Assembly (NCBI GenBank): GCA_964036665.1
Contig: OZ038528.1
Coordinates: 13,584,501-13,648,500, forward strand
Reading direction: 5' to 3'
Source: Gordius sp. MW1
Taxonomy: Eukaryota; Nematomorpha; Gordioida; Gordea; Gordiidae
DNA: 64,000 nt
Shown: piece after piece, positions 1-11,725 of the stretch
How the letters are laid out: each line of letters begins with the position of its first letter
Position numbering within the stretch: the stretch's first letter is position 1
Notes under the pieces: model-generated
What the model was told of the DNA's origin: nothing
Seen by the model: the letters and a program-made list of their open reading frames with translations, nothing else
Databases searched by the model: none
Translations under genes and position numbers: made by a program

Positions 1-545
1 TCCTGCCGCAACTGCTCCCAGAGCATAGACATTTATGCAAGGCATCCCCTACACTGCCTTTACAATAAATTTAAATACATAAGGCACGAAAAGGTGAATA
101 GCCTTATCCAAGCCGCTTTTAAAAAAGCCAACATTCCCTCCGTTTTAGAGCCGTCAGACCCTTCGTTGGAGGGAAGGATGCGACCAGACGGCTCTACCCT
201 TATCCCTTGGCAAAATGGTCTACCCCTTAAATGGGATTTCACCTGCATAGACATTTTCGCCCTCTCTAACCAAAACTACAACGCTCTGACTCTCGCCGAA
301 CACCGCAAAAAGGTTAAATACCAGGCCCTCCTACCATCTAATATCTTTACCCCTATCGTTGCCTCGTGTTCTGGGACTTTTGGTCTTGCCTCCATCAAGC
401 TTTTTAAAGATATCAGCCGTCGCTGCCCGCCCTTTAAATATTCCACAAATTTTTTTACTTGAACAAAAAATTGGTATCTTTATCGCCAAGTACAATTTTA
501 AATCCCTGGCCGACAGCTGGCCTCTTTTATTAGATGACACATGCG
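1..545 (+). pseudogene. LINE-associated ORF fragment (C-terminal region)
   Basis: An open frame with its longest ATG-initiated stretch at 94-462 (122 residues) contains the run RPDGSTLIPW, then a W-D-x-T-x-x-D segment, then AEHRKKVKYQ and a final segment with FTPIV and SGTFG. This order resembles the region that follows the reverse transcriptase in LINE-type ORFs of many invertebrates. The frame continues upstream of the ATG (a Cys-containing stretch ending in ARHPLHC) to the window edge, so this is the tail of a longer element. After about 460 the reading frame shifts; homologous-looking sequence continues in the +2 frame to about 545. A second, more decayed copy lies at 11040-11725. I read it as a dead fragment. 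The family call rests on remembered motif order, not on a search. Confidence 0.55.
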
Positions 546-621
546 ACGCTTTTTAATCATAATATTTTTATTTTGTTTTACATCCGCTATATTTTTCGAA
601 TTTTGACACTTCGTTTTTATA

Positions 622-773
622 ATGTTCTTACGTTCAAATAAACAATATATACATTTAAAAAATAAAAAAAATATACGTCATTAACATTAAATTACACATG
701 TTCTTACGTTCAAATAAACAATATATACATTTAAAAAATAAAAAAAATATACGTCATTAACATTAAATTACAC
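622..773. repeat. 76-bp perfect tandem duplication
   Basis: Positions 622-697 and 698-773 appear identical over 76 bp (both start ATGTTCTTACG and end in ATTACAC). No gene overlaps. The lack of divergence suggests a recent duplication or an assembly artefact. Confidence 0.85.
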
Positions 774-1052
774 AAGATGTAGGTTTCCTAAAGTTCGTTT
801 ATAAGTTATAAAAGATAGTATTATTTCGATCGATTTTCAATCATAAATCTAAGTCACCAATTCGGTCAAGGAATGTTTATATTTATGAAATAATATCAAC
901 AGGGTTTAAAAGACACATAAAGTTATATGTAGGAAATTTTAACTGGGCTCTCAAGGGCATTAATGGATTCGTCTTTATCATTAATTTATTTGTTTTTTAT
1001 ATAAGCCATGATCAGCCCTTATTTTATGTGTGAATTAACCAAGAGATAAAGT

Positions 1053-1221
1053 CATGGGCGTAGCCAAGGGGGGGGATGGTCAGGGAGGGGCGGTTGCCCC
1101 CCTAATCCAAAAATTTGTTAAAATTTATTCAAATTATGGCTAACATTTTAAAAAATTATCATTTTGCCCCTCCATAAAGGATTACTGCCCCCCTCTAATT
1201 TACATCCTGGCTACGTTCATG
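1053..1221. mobile_element. CATGGGCGTAGCC MITE, copy 1
   Basis: Begins CATGGGCGTAGCCAAGG and ends CCTGGCTACGTTCATG, so the ends are inverted repeats. Inside lie a G-rich left arm, an AT-rich centre and a C-rich right arm. The flanks GATAAAGT (1045-1052) and GATAACTT (1222-1229) match at 7 of 8 positions, as expected for an 8-bp target duplication. It codes for nothing. Confidence 0.8.
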
Positions 1222-1229
1222 GATAACTT

Positions 1230-3305
1230 ATAGAGAGTTTATCATTCTGTATAAATTTAAAAACACGGAGCGGAGACCTTACCACAAGCTAAAAATTAAA
1301 GTTTTTGCTTAAACACGTCATCTACGTGACAATAATTAAACACCTTTTACAATTTAATTAATAGGCTATAGCCCGTCATGTTAAGATTTTGCATGTATAA
1401 GGCATAGATTAGATAAAAAATTTTATTTAAAGATTAGGTTTGTGTTATTTAGAGCTTACAATAAAACCTGATATTTTGTTCATGAAAATGATAAAAATAA
1501 TTCCAATATAAAGTAGTAACTTTTGCTAAAAGTTTTGCCCGTCATTATCAACATTTATATTGACTGAGATTTGGATAAATTAAGGGTATTAAACCCGTAG
1601 AAATTTTTTAATTTACTAACTCATAATAATTGCTTTCTAATAAATCTGCTATCTGCTCGAGTTTCTGCTCGGGCAATCTGCTTAACAATGCTTGAACAGA
1701 TTTTGCTGCTTCGAATCGCCGCTCGAGCATTTTTATATGCTACTGTTCTGCCCAGTGCACCGAATAGCAAGCAGATTGTGCTAACGCGCATATTAAACAA
1801 CTCAGGGTGCGTGCTCGCGTCTGGAGTTGAAGCAAGTTAGCAATTTAACAATTCTAAACCGGTCCATTTTATCCTAAGAGCTCAAAAAGATTCCCGCTAT
1901 AAGAAATCATATAATTTATTAGAGGTTTTTAGGCAGAAAAGACAAGGAGGGGTCAAAGGCAGTTGTTTACCTCTCCCATGTTAAATAAGTTAACCCCCCC
2001 CCTCTATTAATCTTGGGAAGTCCAACGAGTCGAGTATTTATAATAGGTTTAAAGTCGCGTTTAATTTTATTAAATAAAGTTTAAAGCGAAATTGAATCAA
2101 TATATTTTAATAAACTGCATAGTTAATCTTTTAATATAAAACTCAGTAGAATAGTATTAAAAATCTCAAAATTTAATTGGTTTTAATACCTATTGTTTAT
2201 TAGATTAATTACTTATCTCGTATAGATTATTCGCATTCATGTTTTTTCCCATTATTTTGCTTTATCAATAATATGTAATAAAAATATACAAAAATAATTT
2301 TATCAATGTTATTCTATTTTACATTTGGCTAAATATTAATTAGCTTCTTATATTTCTTTCTAACCTTTAAAATGAGGTAGCTAGTTTATATTTAAAGCTT
2401 GTTGGCTATAGCTTTTTTATAAACTAAACTTGTTTAACCAGTATATCAATATTCAGTCTTCTAATAAATATTTAAAAAATGGTTATGTAGTTTGGCCAAA
2501 AAATAAAGATCTCACATAGAAGAATTTTAATTAGCAATATCAATAACAATGTGTATAATTTGATAAAATAAAACTCTCGTTTTTTGCGTCATTATCAAAC
2601 ACTTTCTTTACATAAATTTAAATTTGAATTTGGTTTAAACTATGCGAGAAATTATAGCAAAAATAAAATGGCTACCATGATCCTAGCATGTGGCGAATAG
2701 ACTATAGCTGAACTGAGGATTGCTAAGAGGTTGATTTTTCTATGTTATAAAATACAAAATATCCTATTCACATGGACACGTCATTTGGTGTTGCATCCTC
2801 CTATAGAGACAAAATGTTAATAGATACTTGTGTCCGTTTAAAATTTTTAGCGCCGTTTTTTTAAATTCTCCACATTTGTGCTCAACCTATTTGGTCAGCA
2901 ACCTAACATCTTATATAGAGAATCTATCTGTTATTTTGCATCGCCTAATAATAGGAAACAAGTGCATTTAATTTTGCAAGACTAACAAGGCAATTTTTAT
3001 CATATTATCTTGTCTTTTAACATAAATTTTTTTAGATAAAACCTAAATTTTACCAAATAAAGGGCCTTTTAATATTGTCCTAAATTTTAATAAATGCCGT
3101 GTTCTAACTCATATTAAAAATGTTGATCCATTATTTTAATGTATTGTTTATTGGGAATAGGAGTTCTTTATATGCGGATATCCGAGAATTGTTAAATAAT
3201 TGACTTTTCTTCAATCTGACAATAAACTGAGAAAACAATTATCAGACACAAGACATTAAGATAATTTTGAGATAAAAGGATATCTCAAAATAATTGATCA
3301 CCTAA
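1230..3305. other. AT-rich intergenic DNA, no gene seen
   Basis: No open frame with family-like residues, no paired splice sites and no recognised repeat end. A GC-richer patch at about 1655-1850 has several CTGCTCGAG-like words but no clear unit. Confidence 0.5.
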
Positions 3306-3466
3306 CATGGGCGTAGCCAGGGGAGCAGGGGGGGCGGCCGCCCCCCAAAAAAAATTTCCAATGCAAAAACCCTTAAAAGTTAAAAAAAAATTATGTTTTG
3401 CCCCTCCCTAATTAAACTTTTAAACGTTCGCCCCCCCCCCTAATCCAAAACCTGGCTACGCCCATG
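3306..3466. mobile_element. CATGGGCGTAGCC MITE, copy 2
   Basis: Ends are CATGGGCGTAGCCAGG and CCTGGCTACGCCCATG, perfect inverted repeats of 16 bp. G-rich and C-rich tracts flank an AT core. Flanks TCACCTAA and TCTGCTAA agree at 6 of 8 positions, consistent with a worn 8-bp target duplication. Confidence 0.8.
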
Positions 3467-3887
3467 TCTGCTAACTTGATACACAAATATTCTTAAGTGC
3501 CAATAAAAAATACTTTCTTTTGACATTACAAGCTAAGTTTGGATATAATTAATAATATTTTAATCGTATTGGGGAAGGTTTATTGAAAAAGGTTTTCATG
3601 GCGCATAGCCTTCCGCAATTGACTTTAACAAGAAATTTAAAAGCCTATATAAAATAAAACCAATTAGTTATTTTCTATGTTTAACGAATTAGTATCGATA
3701 TTTAAAAAAGCCTTAATAAAGGTATGCTAATTAATTCAAAGTTTAGGTTAAAGAATATTTACAAAAAAGATTTTATACGTATAACATTTCTATCTTATTA
3801 CAATTTTTTTTAATTTAAACAATTAAGAGATAATACGCAAATTCCTTAAAATACTTGGCTATCATTTATTTGGAATACAAGATTATT

Positions 3888-4319
3888 TTATATATTTTGG
3901 AGGCTTGCATAGCCGGTGTGAATAGGCGTGTGACTTTTGAAAGCTTGTTTTAGGTATTTATGGTTGTCGGTGGAAACGTTAAATATATCCATTTCATCAG
4001 AATCTCGAGGAACACCTATATTCTTGCAATCCAGCTTAGTTTCTCTGCATTCCAAGGATTTGGAATTATCCATTCCAAACAGGGATTCGTCAGAACCAAA
4101 TGTTTGACAAAAATCTCGATTTAAAATGCGTTTTTCATCGTCGTCACCCAAAAAACTAGTTCCCGCATCCTTGCCATTTTCATCATCCGTTTCATCGTAG
4201 TCACATTTAGAATAGTAAAAGTAATATCGGAGAAAACCGAAAAGCGCCAAGATACATCCCGTTATTATCATAACCCCAAACATGATGATCCAATAATTTA
4301 TAACTGTGAGAGGTTTCAT
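3888..4319 (-). CDS. Small single-pass membrane protein, unknown
   Basis: An uninterrupted 143-residue frame. Residues about 7-32 form one hydrophobic segment (rich in I, M, L, F and G) followed by an aromatic and basic stop-transfer stretch, FLRYYFYYSK. The remaining 110 residues are hydrophilic and acidic, with a D/E cluster at about 41-47 and no repeats. This suggests a type of N-terminally anchored protein with a soluble tail. An in-frame TAG lies 33 nt upstream of the ATG, so the start is plausible, but that TAG sits in a possible acceptor (AAGTTAG), so the frame could also be the last exon of a larger gene. I do not recognise the family. The region around it is gene-poor. It may be real because an open frame this long with an ordered membrane segment is unusual in AT-rich DNA, but no second line of evidence exists. 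Confidence 0.35.
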   Translation of the reverse strand: MKPLTVINYWIIMFGVMIITGCILALFGFLRYYFYYSKCDYDETDDENGKDAGTSFLGDDDEKRILNRDFCQTFGSDESLFGMDNSKSLECRETKLDCKNIGVPRDSDEMDIFNVSTDNHKYLKQAFKSHTPIHTGYASLQNI

Positions 4320-5575
4320 TTTTTGTTTGGCTAATTTTGGAAGACGAATCTAACTTAGAGACAGCGTGGAAAACAATTAATTGTTTTAATCTTACTACCG
4401 CCGATCAATGTATAGATGTTGTATACCATTGGTATTTGCGTACATTTGAACGATGGCGCAAGAGATATAATAATAATTAGATAAATAGAATTTATTATGC
4501 CCGTTATATAGAGTTATGATATATAGTATTTTATGATTTTTACATTGACTTAAAAAAACTTCCTATATTTGGTTGTCAGCTCAGCCTCAAGAGAATCACG
4601 ATAAATTTTTGTCCAAACATGTTTATTTATTGATTTAATAGAGTTATCGATTGATCGATTGAGGCTATAAATTCAATTAAGGTTTTAGGATTAAATTGTC
4701 TCTTATTTATCTATTATCACCTTCTACATCAAAACGCGATATATAAATTGATAAACCTAAAGTTAACAAATACTACAATAAAATACACGCTTTAACGCTT
4801 TTTTTAGCTACTAAAATTTCGATTAAAAAAATAACTTTTTTGGAACCCAAAGAAGCCTTAACTCATATGACGATTAACAGCTTTATATTTAGTGAATGGT
4901 TTATTAATCGATCCAAATCTAGTCAATTCTCAAGGGATTTGTGTATATGGTATAAAACACTTACATTTGCGAGGATTATGTTTAAATCGTGCAAAGGAAT
5001 TACTTTTGTCAACGATTCCAACTAAAGACTTGTTCATTTGTCGTGCGTTTGTAATTCAAAATATATTATATTGGTTTGTTTGACATTCGATTCCCTGATA
5101 CTATTTTATCAGATTTAAGTTTCCATGATGCCTAGTCTAACTTTTTATCAAAGACCTAAAATATTTAAAGTTCACATTTCACAGCAATTATCTGGATTTG
5201 ATTGGGTCCAGTGTCTGAAATTTGGTCCAGAGAGACAAAACATGATTAAAAAAATATAACTAATAACTAGCATTGGCTCCTATAAGATCAAAAGGGTAGA
5301 GAGAGATTTATTTATAGATCGGTTATTTTATTAGTAAATATGTTGAGTCTAATTTCACACACTTTGTTGCAAAAACTTGATTTTGCAATATTCTGTAGTT
5401 GGTTTTCAGAGAATTTTTCTAATTATAATTAATGGTATATTAGAACTAGTATATTTCTTTATTGAAGTAACACTAACTAGTTCAAAATAACAATGACTTG
5501 TAACACTATTTAGTTCCTTTATTCCAAGATTTAAGTAAATTATATTTCTTCCTGATTTAAAAATATTATATTTAA
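4320..5575. other. AT-rich intergenic DNA, no gene seen
   Basis: Two short overlapping plus-strand frames near 4840-5083 have no recognisable motif and look like chance. Nothing else is supported. Confidence 0.45.
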
Positions 5576-7996
5576 ACTAGCAGCTGACCCGGCAAACGTT
5601 GTTTTACTATATACATTATTTCTAGAAAATACTATAACTGATGTGCATGCTCATCGATGCCTCGATCATATAATGAGCGATTAAAATATAATTATCCTAT
5701 GAGAAATCACGAACTTAATGTAGGAAGAATTAACACGCTAAATACAAAATATAAACACATAAAGCAAAGTACTTAAAATCAAATTTTTTATTGCTTTGCT
5801 TTACACATTATGCCTATATAAATATATTGTCTAATAAATTTATACATACCTAAAGAATTATATAATTTGTAAATTGCCACAGGTTTGTTTTTTTATTAAA
5901 GGTGCTAAAACTTTTTTTGGTCCTACCGCAAAATCACGATTCTGGCAAATAGCCGTTTTCAGACTTCAATCAAAACCCCAACCCGCCCTGAAAATCTGTT
6001 TTATTTTTGCGCCTGAACATATTTTAGCGCGTCCAGCTTTTCACTTATTTGGGCAAACTACAATTCTGCTTAATCAGTTTAGAAACTTTAGGTATATCAT
6101 TGGCCGCTAACCGAGCTTTATTGCAATAGGGTCTCATTGTTATCATGTTTTGCTTATTGTGTAGTTTAAGCCAACATGTACCATTATAGACGTAGCCAGA
6201 CCCTCTAACCTCAATTTGCTCTCCCTTAATTTTTACTATTGCTTATGTTGCATAGCAAATGAATGCTCCCATACGAATTTAGATGAGCCTAATAAAGCCA
6301 CACAAAGACAGGGTTTAAGGGGCGGAGCCCCTTGATTAAGGTTTAGAGGGGCAGCCCCAGCCGGGGTACAGGGGTGAAGTTTTTTGTTTGAATCTTCTTC
6401 TTCTTTGTCAGTTATTTGGTCCCACGGTCGTGGGGTTTGTTTTGATAAGTTTCTTGCATCTTGACCGGGTGAGTGCCATGTCTTGACTACTCTTTAGTTT
6501 TCAGAACTTTATCGCCTTGCCAGTTCCACGCACGGAGACGTCCTCTTCCTGTCTTCTCCGGTACCTCCATGTCCAGTACTTTTCGATTTATGTTCATACC
6601 ACCTTAACCGATTTTCGTTAATCATGTCCACCATAGGTTGAATATTCATTTTTGTCATAAGTCATTCGTCATATGGTCGAGCTTAGTTTACACCAAGCTA
6701 CACCGTATAATTCTCATCTCCGTGCTTTTATAAACTTTCCTTCCTAATGGTGTTTAATGCAGATGCTTATTAATCAATTTTTAATTCCTTAATTAATTTA
6801 TTATCATAATGTCAAGTTCGACAAAAAATAAGGTTTTTTTAAACTCACTTTGATGTTCACATGTATTCTATCTTAATTTAATTATTTTAATAATCCACAG
6901 TCCAGGTTTAAAATGCTCCATAAAATGACCACTGTCTTACGTTAATTTGTATGAGTAGTCCGGCCCAAGGCGAAAAGCTATTTTTATTTTTGCACCCAAA
7001 TCGAGCCCGGAGCAACATCATTAATCTCGGTTATTTCCGAAACATGCGAATATCCCCTAACTTCCTAAGCAAAGCCCCCCTTTTGTTTAAAATATGCCTA
7101 GATATACAGCCTTAAAGACTGAGATATTATGAGTGGTCGTAACAAAGCGTTGCCCACAAACGTTACTTTGGTCAATAAGCTATCAGTGTACTCAGATAAT
7201 TCATAAAAACTTAAAGCAACCGGTATAAGCATGGACGTAGCCAAGCCCTCAAACATTAAGGTCCGTTTTCCTCCCCTGCTTAAAAATTTCACAGCAAACG
7301 AAATGTTTTTCAACGAAGTGTAGAAGAGCTTAGGTTAAAGGCTCAACAAAAAACAACACGGGGCCCGGGGGCGCTACCTAACACCAAAGAACCGAGGATA
7401 ATAACCTTGTTTGGAGTTAGGGGCGGAGCCCTTCTTAGAGTCCGAAAAACTGAGATATATCAACATTTATTGGCACTTTGTTAAAAGCATTCTCATTTTT
7501 CTCCTTATTTGACGCGCGAAAAAAGAACAAAATTAGATTTATTAATTTATTTAGCCACCCAGGAGGGGACACGACCGTCCTATAATAATAATTGACGTGA
7601 GAAATAAGCAAAAAAATGACTTTGATTTAATGTTTCAAATCGCAAAAAGTTTCCATTTTCCGCAGCACATGCCTACATTTATCACACTACACTACCTACA
7701 CGCATGACGTTCTAGAAAATACTATATATTAAAGAACTGTATATTCAAATTTTTAGAGAACACGATAGATACGCATTACGTCATGAGGTCGCGTTTGATT
7801 GACATTTTATTAAACGTCAAAACGTTTAAAACAAAATAACTTGACCGTCTTATGACTTAGAAATTTGAAATATAGTTTAAAACCTAGGCTCAGACCTACC
7901 AATCTTTCGTAGAATATACCATCTAAATCAGTCCAGCCGTTTCGGAGGATTTGAATACCAAACACCGTTTCACTAGAATTTTATATATTAGATGTC
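5576..7996. repeat. Interspersed repeat starting AGCTGACCCGGCAAACG
   Basis: The left end near 5580 reads GCTGACCCGGCAAACGTTGT and the right end near 7930-7993 reads AGTCCAGCCGTTTCGGAGGA followed by an AATTTTATATATTAGA tail. These two ends are familiar as a pair from repeats dispersed in invertebrate, especially arthropod, genomes; I am not sure of the class. The interior contains GGGGCGGAGCCCC palindromes at about 6318 and 7421 and a LINE 3' fragment at 6390-6770. No intact protein is visible. Confidence 0.4.
6390..6770 (-). mobile_element. RTE-like LINE 3' fragment
   Basis: Closely similar to the 3' end of the LINE at 37843-41560: both read GGTCCCA...CGTGGGGTTTGTTTTGAT, GATTTTCGTTAAT and CATATGGTCGAGC on the plus strand. 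The minus strand therefore encodes the C-terminal RLRWYGH-type tail, here frameshifted. The low-coordinate edge has a CTTCTTCTTCTTT run, the complement of a short 3' tandem repeat tail. It is 5' truncated, as is usual for LINE copies. Confidence 0.7.
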
Positions 7997-8183
7997 TATT
8001 CGCTTTTTCTATTTTAGATGCCAATTTCCTTTGCAGCTTAAATGCAAATGTTATCCCTTTTTTTTAGTTAAACATATTAATGTATGTACCTCGCCTACCA
8101 CATTTATTATATATGTATATTGAAATATAAATAAAGTAATAATAAAAGAGTTCGAAATAATTTGTAGCATTATATAGGATAGG

Positions 8184-8476
8184 CATGGGCCTACCCAGGG
8201 TTTAAATTAGGGGGGGGGCAGATTATTTTTACAAAATTCTTTGTTTGACTATTCAAAAATTTTCCTGAGAGCAAAAAAAAAATTTCCGGCGACCAAAAAA
8301 AGCAGCTCCCCTAATTAGGCAGAGGGGGCAGCCGGACCCCCTGCCCCCCCCCTTGCTAATTAGGGGGGGGGCCAATATATTTTTTTTAATTTCTAAAAGT
8401 TTTTGTATTGAAATTTTTTTTTTTAATTAGGGGGGAGCAGCCCCCTCCTGCCCCCCCCCCCATGGGTACGCCCATG
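8184..8476. mobile_element. Long variant of the CATGGGCGTAGCC MITE
   Basis: Begins CATGGGCCTACCCAGGG and ends GGGTACGCCCATG. It is about twice as long as the standard 155-bp copies and holds several alternating G-runs and C-runs. A similar long variant lies at 36787-37083. The flanks (AGGATAGG and AGGCCGCT) agree poorly, so the target duplication has decayed or the edges are off. Confidence 0.65.
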
Positions 8477-11039
8477 AGGCCGCTTATCTTAAGATCTATA
8501 TACATTAAAGCTATTAAATTATTTTATATTTACTATCATTAAACTTTTAAATCATTTAAAATGAAAGGAGAAGGCAAAATTTTTTAACCCTTTTCGAAAC
8601 TTTTTTGGTGTACAAAAGTAACACCAAGAAAAAACATTTCAAGTGTTAAGAAATTCCAAAAAGTATCAGGCTTCATATATTAAGAAATTTATTTTAAAAT
8701 ATACTTTATATTAAAATTTAACGAGTGCATATTTCTACTAAACTTTATAAGATATTTTCCAAACCTAAAATCTTAATAAAAATCGATACGTTAAAAACAT
8801 CTCACTTTCCTTTGTTAGGCTTTATTGATTTATTTAAATGAAACATAAATTTTTAAACATTGCAATAAATTAGAAACATAATTAAAAAGATTGCTAATTT
8901 GTGACATGATTCGCCGCTCAATTATAGTTACCAGCTAATCAATCACATACTCATAGTTTTTATTAATTTTAATTAAATTGGGCTAATGTCCTAAAATCTA
9001 TGTATACAGTAACTAACAATTTTAACAGAATTCTATATAAATTACCAAATCTTTTTATCCTATGATATAAATTTTTCGATGAGAATTATAACATGGATTG
9101 TTAAGCCTAATTATAGAAAACCCAATAAAATAGTTTGGGCGTTGGGGCTTATGTGGTAATTAATTATAAGGCCTGAATAGGGAATTAAACATTTTGTTCA
9201 ACCTGCTCAATTTAAAATCTAGTGTAAATAGTGCGAATTTTTTATTATTTTTATTATTATTATGAGTTTACCTTTTAAATGTTGAAAATAGCTAATAGCA
9301 TTCCTATTTACTTATTGCGGTGTTCCCCCCTTTCTCTTATTCATAATTTTACTTAACATTTTTTATGATTATTATTATTGGCGGTTTGCGCATGATTTTG
9401 ATAAAATTAGGAAGGGGTGGCGAAAGAGAAATGATGATTGGTAAAATGACAAGTTAAAGTATATGTATAAAATAAAAGTCTTTGGGATAATTTAATACGG
9501 ATTTATTATAATTTTAGTTGAGGCTGTTGCTCAGGGTGCTTTATAGAGCTGGGATAACGTCCACCAGCCATGAAGTAACCCACTGGTGCTTTTCAGAGCT
9601 GGGACGTCAAGTCCACTAGCCATGATGTACCCAATTAATTCACAGTGCGGGATTTCATAGAGTAAATCAGTGGTCCATGAATGAGTTCCGAGGGCAAAAG
9701 CAGAACGATAAATTATATTAATTCTTGGGCTAAATTTCAGGAAATGTTTGAGGATTATGTTACTTGTTATACCTATGGTTTGTTTAAACTTTGTTTAAAA
9801 TTGATAAGGTAAATCGCCGCCTCGACCTCTAGCTAAATCCGCCTCGACCTATAGCTAAATAATTATTAAGCCTTGGTTTTCTCGATAAAGGAGGAGGTGT
9901 GTGTTTTACCCTTTCTCTTATTCATAATTTTATTTAACGTTTTTTATTGTTATTACCCCTTGTACTCCTCCCGGTTGTTCCACAAATTATATTCATTCAC
10001 CCCCACACATACGATCAAATTTACTTTACGCATAGTTAGGGTGACTGATGAGTCATGATTATTAATATCTCTATGATATAAATAGATTGTTAATATCGCT
10101 ATGATATAGATAGATTGTTATTTTATTACCATCACATATAGATATATTATTATCACCATGAAATAGCAAATATATAATATTACCGCGCGTTCCCTCGTTA
10201 ATTAATTAAAAAAAATATATATATTTTTGGTGAAATGTAACGCACGGAAAATTAAGTTAATTAATATTCGCGAAAAACTTTATCGCGGACAAATTAATAT
10301 ATAAATAAAATTGAAATAAAGGGCTTGCAAAGGAAAATAATAATTAAATAATTAAAGAAACCTTTAAAACAAAATACTTATTTAAATAATTCCCCAAAAA
10401 TATACAATATAAATTTACGGAGTTGTTATTTCAATAAAATTGGGGGGTTCACTCATACAACTTTAATCGCCCGCTAAATTCTATATAAACTAGATGCTTT
10501 AAAATAGTATGGCAAATTGAATATTATAAAATATTTTGTATTTCTTCTAAGTCTATACAATTTTCTACACATCTTACTTTATTTAGGGTCATTACGAAGT
10601 TTTTAAAATTGGTGATCATAATGAAAATGTTTGAATCCTTGAGTGATTCAACCCTAATTGAATAAAATAAAGATTTACAGAGCTTCAATATAAATATTGA
10701 AAGATTATTCTACTTGAATTGATACTAAGAATTTTACACACAGTTTTATTAGCTATCTTACATTTTGATGTCCGGTTTTAAAATTAGATATGTGTTATTT
10801 ATATATTTATTACTAAATCTTTTTATAATATTAATTACTTTTTTTAATATCTTTCATATAAAATCGAAAATAATTAAGCAATGATTTATTCGTTCAAGAG
10901 CTATCCCGTTTTAAGCTTTAATATAAATTTTCATTTTTACACAAAAACATTTATACTATAAGCTTTGGATGCAAGTTTGGTGTCGGCTTACCTTCTCTCG
11001 ACATGCGATGCCAAACAGCATTGCTATCTTAAGCATTAG
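8477..11039. other. AT-rich intergenic DNA with small duplications
   Basis: No gene seen. About 9535-9632 has two imperfect copies of a roughly 48-bp unit containing AGAGCTGGGA and AGCCATGA. About 10060-10160 has a degenerate ATAGATAGATTGTTA-type simple repeat. The 61-residue frame at 9873 lacks family features. Confidence 0.45.
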
Positions 11040-11725
11040 CTTTTGACCAATCCGGTCATGAATGGCTTGAAGCCTACCTTAGCAAGTTCTCGGGAATGCT
11101 TTTAGAGAACCCCATTCTTTCCTTCAACATAGCCCTCCGCCTGGGCTGTAAGTACACGACACCATACCCCTGCCGGCTTTATAATTCATTTGTAGATAAG
11201 GAAGCCCGTCACCCTTTGCATTGTAAATTTAATAAAAGCTGGTATGGGCACCAAAAAATAAATCGTTACAAGCTGCCCTTAAACGGACAAAAGTTCCCTC
11301 CATCCTTGAACCGTCCGATCCCTCTCTTGAAGGGCGGACATCCTGACGGTTCGTCACTTGTCTCATGAGACAAAGGCCCTTTTTTAAAGTGGGACTACAC
11401 TTGTATTGGCCTGTTCGCACCCTCCAACTATACTTACGACCCTTAGGATCGGCAGAGCATCGTAAATCCATAAAATATTGAGCTTTATCAGAAACCTCTA
11501 TTTTTATTCCTATCGTTTCGTCGAGCTCAGGAACGTTTGGGAAGAGCGCTTTAAATTTTTTAAAGAACTTAATAAACGCTCGCCTCCTTCAAAAATATCG
11601 AATAGTTTTCTACTAAGACAATCAATCGCCATTGCGATCGCTAAATTTAATTTTTCCCTGATCGATTCAATGTCCATTCTTAAAGAAGACGAAGAAACGG
11701 ATCATGTCTTCATTTTTTTATAAAT
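11040..11725 (+). pseudogene. LINE-associated ORF fragment, second copy
   Basis: Shares with the fragment at window start the ordered words ARHPLHC, LEPSDPSLEG, AEHRK and SGTFG, but spread over several frames with stops. Homologous words begin at about 11090 and run to about 11720. It is more diverged and frame-shifted than the first copy, hence a dead fragment of the same LINE family. Confidence 0.6.

Noticed and set aside
5874-6110. 78-codon plus-strand frame.
   Set aside because: Inside the GCTGACCCGGCAAACG repeat; no motif and a low-information composition.
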